From Bacillota bacterium (GTDB taxonomy: Bacteria; Bacillota; Proteinivoracia; UBA4975): DNA of 33,123 nt. Position numbers and translations under genes: made by a program. Location of the stretch: contig JAAYHI010000134.1 in assembly GCA_012727415.1 (NCBI GenBank), positions 1 to 33,123 on the forward strand. Reading direction: 5' to 3'. Below the pieces are notes generated by a model. It was not told the DNA's origin. It made no database searches and was given only the letters and a program-made list of their open reading frames with translations. Of the stretch, positions 31,611 through 33,123 are shown piece after piece. Each line of letters begins with the position of its first letter. The first letter of the stretch is position 1.

Positions 31611-32270
31611 TTACCAGAAAGCTTGGGGCATATAGCGTTTGATAATCTTTACGGGGTTTCCCATTTTATCTGTGGCAGCAAAATGCTCCGCCAATTCCTG
31701 GCTTACCGCCGTGTACACAACAGGAATCCCCAATTCCAGGGCTGCCTCAGTTACAATGCGGGCACCTTCTTCAACAACTTCCGGTGTGGTTTCATCGCCG
31801 AGATGGGTGTTGTTAATGAGGCCATCCACTCTGCCCAACTCCTTGATATAGGAGACGATATCTTCCTTCACAGCTGTCAAGGGGCGTGCGGTATTGACAA
31901 CGGCGTATACTTTTAAATCGGGATCGGTTGCCGCACCCTCAATGAGATTAAAGATGCCGGCTCCATGGACTCCATAGCCAATATCCAATACAATGCTGCC
32001 TTCATTTTTCAGGGCCCAGATCATTTCCTGCCTGAGCAATGAGCCGGCTTCGCCTAAACCCATGGTTTCCTCAGGTGACCAGGCGACTACATTGAGGCCC
32101 ATTGCCTGCAAATCCTTTTTCAAAGGCCGCAAGGTATAGAAAGGCTCAATGGTATCCAAATCAACCAATGTGACTTTGTGGTTGTGCCTTAATAATTCCA
32201 GGCTTCTGTTTATTGCGTTCTCGCTTTTGCCGCTTGCATATTCACCGACAAAGGCTTCGACGATTCTCAC
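31611..32270 (-). CDS. P-loop NTPase (CobQ/MinD-like) leading the oxidoreductase operon
   Basis: This 219-residue protein starts VEAFVGEYASGKSENAINR with a P-loop (GEYASGKS), has TLVDLDTIEPFYTLRPLK and a Walker B-like VLDIGYGVHGAG, and further NTPase features such as VYAVVNTARPLTA and GLINNTHLGDET. No transmembrane segment or signal is seen. It is the first gene of the operon with the four oxidoreductase subunits, so a role in that complex (assembly, cofactor insertion or activation) is plausible, but no function is established by sequence. The GTG start lacks a well-placed ribosome-binding site; a short leader ORF ends four bases upstream. Confidence 0.85.
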   Translation of the reverse strand: MRIVEAFVGEYASGKSENAINRSLELLRHNHKVTLVDLDTIEPFYTLRPLKKDLQAMGLNVVAWSPEETMGLGEAGSLLRQEMIWALKNEGSIVLDIGYGVHGAGIFNLIEGAATDPDLKVYAVVNTARPLTAVKEDIVSYIKELGRVDGLINNTHLGDETTPEVVEEGARIVTEAALELGIPVVYTAVSQELAEHFAATDKMGNPVKIIKRYMPQAFW

Positions 32271-32274
32271 TGTC

Positions 32275-32349
32275 TTAATACAGCCCCCCTTGGCAGCATC
32301 TGTTATAATACAATAGAAATATTATATGCAACAGTCGCCGTGAGTTCAT
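32275..32349 (-). CDS. Possible 24-codon leader ORF of the oxidoreductase operon
   Basis: An ATG at 32349, 7 bases after AGGGGG, opens a 24-codon frame ending in TAA four bases before the GTG of the P-loop gene. The predicted peptide is MNSRRLLHIIFLLYYNRCCQ plus GGLY. It lies between the distal promoter and the operon and could couple translation to the first gene. No homologue is recognised, and chance cannot be excluded. Confidence 0.3.
   Translation of the reverse strand: MNSRRLLHIIFLLYYNRCCQGGLY
32302..32331 (-). promoter_or_regulatory. Weak proximal promoter candidate of the oxidoreductase operon
   Basis: On the minus strand TTGCAT (32326-32331) and TATAAC (32302-32307) are 18 bases apart. 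It lies inside the possible leader ORF. Confidence 0.4.
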
Positions 32350-32389
32350 TTCCCCACCCCCTAAAGACTATAACACTGAGACCGTAATT

Positions 32390-32418
32390 AGTATAACAGA
32401 ATGCTGACAATTGCTCAA
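32390..32418 (-). promoter_or_regulatory. Distal sigma-A promoter of the oxidoreductase operon
   Basis: On the minus strand TTGAGC (32413-32418) and TATACT (32390-32395) are 17 bases apart, just downstream of the yaaL terminator. The leader to the P-loop gene would be about 110 bases. Confidence 0.6.
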
Positions 32419-32421
32419 GAG

Positions 32422-32446
32422 AAAAAAAATACCTGCCTGTGCAGGT
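32422..32446 (-). terminator. Terminator of yaaL
   Basis: On the minus strand ACCTGC, loop ACAG, GCAGGT is followed by ATTTTTTTT. The stem overlaps the yaaL stop codon. Confidence 0.88.
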
Positions 32447-32649
32447 TAACTTTGTCGCAATTGCTTCAGCAAGTAATTATAGCGTTTTTCCGCTGCTTGC
32501 AGATTGTTGATTGCCGCATCCACAAGTTCCGGGTCCTTAACAAATTCAAAGTGTTCTCTGGCCAGGCGCCATTGCTCCCTGGCCTGGTTAACTAAACGAT
32601 AAAGAACCTGTTTATCCCCGCTCCATACAGGCACATGTTCTCCCGGCAT
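32446..32649 (-). CDS. YaaL-like protein (DUF2508)
   Basis: The 67-residue protein is mostly one helix with many charged residues, as in the YaaL/DUF2508 family, and matches by the segments LVNQAREQWRLAREHFEFV and DAAINNLQAAEKRYNYLLKQLR. Its function is not known. The position right after recR is the same as in B. subtilis; bofA, which usually follows, is absent. The ATG is preceded by GAGGATGGTG. Confidence 0.85.
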   Translation of the reverse strand: MPGEHVPVWSGDKQVLYRLVNQAREQWRLAREHFEFVKDPELVDAAINNLQAAEKRYNYLLKQLRQS

Positions 32650-32718
32650 TTGTCAACACCATCCTCTGATTTCTACTAAATAGTATTGACTGATTATGCC
32701 GGTTTAATCATTATTTTG

Positions 32719-33123
32719 CTAAATCTGCTGCCTGCCTGCCAAAGCTCTGGCCAAGGTCATTTCATCCGCATATTCCAGGTCGCCGCCCACAGGCAAGCCA
32801 TGGGCAATCCGTGTAACTGTTATATTCAATGGTTTTAATATTTGTGCAAGGTACATTGCTGTGGCCTCTCCCTGGACATTGGGATTAGTTGCAATAATTA
32901 CTTCCTCGGGGGGAGTTTTTTGTACTCTTTTCAGAAGGGATTTAAGATTAAGCTGGTCAGGGCCAATTCCGTCCAGGGGTGAAATGGCGCCATGGAGAAC
33001 GTGGTAGCGACCTTTGAATTCATTGGTCCTCTCCAGGGCCAGGATGTCCTTGGACTCCTGAACCACGCAAATATACTTGTCATCTCTTTTGGGATCAAGG
33101 CAAATGGAGCAGGGGTCGCTGTC
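32719..33123 (-). CDS. recR: Recombination protein RecR (5' end outside window)
   Basis: RecR works with RecF and RecO to load RecA at single-strand gaps. The 134 codons present begin within the zinc finger (DPCSICLDPKRDDKYICVV) and continue through the Toprim domain (KDILALERTNEFKGRYHVLHGAISPLDGIGPDQL, then the NPNVQGEATAMYL motif) to the C-terminal end. The GTG at 33066 is internal to the gene, not its start; the reading frame stays open to the window edge. The N-terminal helix-hairpin-helix and the first part of the zinc finger are missing. Confidence 0.95.
   Translation of the reverse strand, partial: DSDPCSICLDPKRDDKYICVVQESKDILALERTNEFKGRYHVLHGAISPLDGIGPDQLNLKSLLKRVQKTPPEEVIIATNPNVQGEATAMYLAQILKPLNITVTRIAHGLPVGGDLEYADEMTLARALAGRQQI

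Noticed and set aside
1..33123. CRISPR arrays, tRNA/rRNA genes, insertion sequences, prophage or restriction systems
   Set aside because: No regularly spaced repeats, cloverleaf or rRNA motifs, transposase, integrase or phage-like reading frames were recognised on either strand.

Overview
The window looks like a chromosomal segment of an anaerobic, endospore-forming Firmicute of the Clostridia. Spore genes (spoVG, yabG, a SipL-like SPOCS/LysM protein, gin, spoVB, abrB) sit next to a B12-dependent class II ribonucleotide reductase and a 2-oxoacid:ferredoxin oxidoreductase. All genes but two (abrB and spoVB) are on the minus strand, probably the leading strand near the origin. Read in the direction of transcription (high to low coordinates), the order recR-yaaL-[insert]-gin-yaaO-tmk-darA-holB-ricT-yabA-yabB-rsmI-(abrB)-metS-like-tatD-yabE-rnmV-rsmA-yabG-veg-[insert]-ispE-[NTP transferase]-spoVG-glmU-prs-ctc follows the classic Bacillus subtilis origin-proximal order.

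Regions from high to low coordinates. 33123-32446: 3' part of recR, then yaaL. 32395-28783: a five-gene oxidoreductase operon led by a P-loop NTPase. 28744-27233: spoVB on the plus strand. 27073-25622: guaB, interrupted by one in-frame UAA. 25552-19464: gin, a PLP decarboxylase, tmk, darA, holB, ricT, yabA, a tRNA methyltransferase and rsmI, with heavily overlapping ends. 19211-19456: abrB on the plus strand. 19110-13067: a methionyl-tRNA synthetase-like gene that has lost its catalytic signatures, then tatD, yabE-like, rnmV, rsmA and yabG. 12930-11085: veg and the SipL-like gene. 10940-5215: nrdJ, cyanophycinase and a frameshifted cyanophycin synthetase. 5154-8: ispE, a MobA-like nucleotidyltransferase, spoVG, glmU, prs and ctc.

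Functionally this is a housekeeping and sporulation neighbourhood (translation, nucleotide and cell-wall precursor supply, DNA replication and repair) with two accessory inserts: a nitrogen/carbon-storage pair (cphB-cphA) and a ferredoxin-dependent 2-oxoacid pathway. No CRISPR array, rRNA, tRNA or transposase gene was seen. No gene-free stretch exceeds 300 bases; the longest gaps are about 160-180 bases and hold promoters, terminators and one palindrome.

The most notable points are: (1) the metS-position gene keeps the zinc knuckle, anticodon-binding and tRNA-binding domains of MetRS but lacks HIGH and KMSKS; (2) guaB is split by a single UAA exactly between the CBS module and the rest of the catalytic barrel, with a ribosome-binding site and GTG right after it; (3) cphA is broken by one missing G in a G7 run; (4) tandem NrdR boxes flank the nrdJ -10 element. 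Points 2 and 3 could be sequencing or assembly errors and should be checked against reads first.
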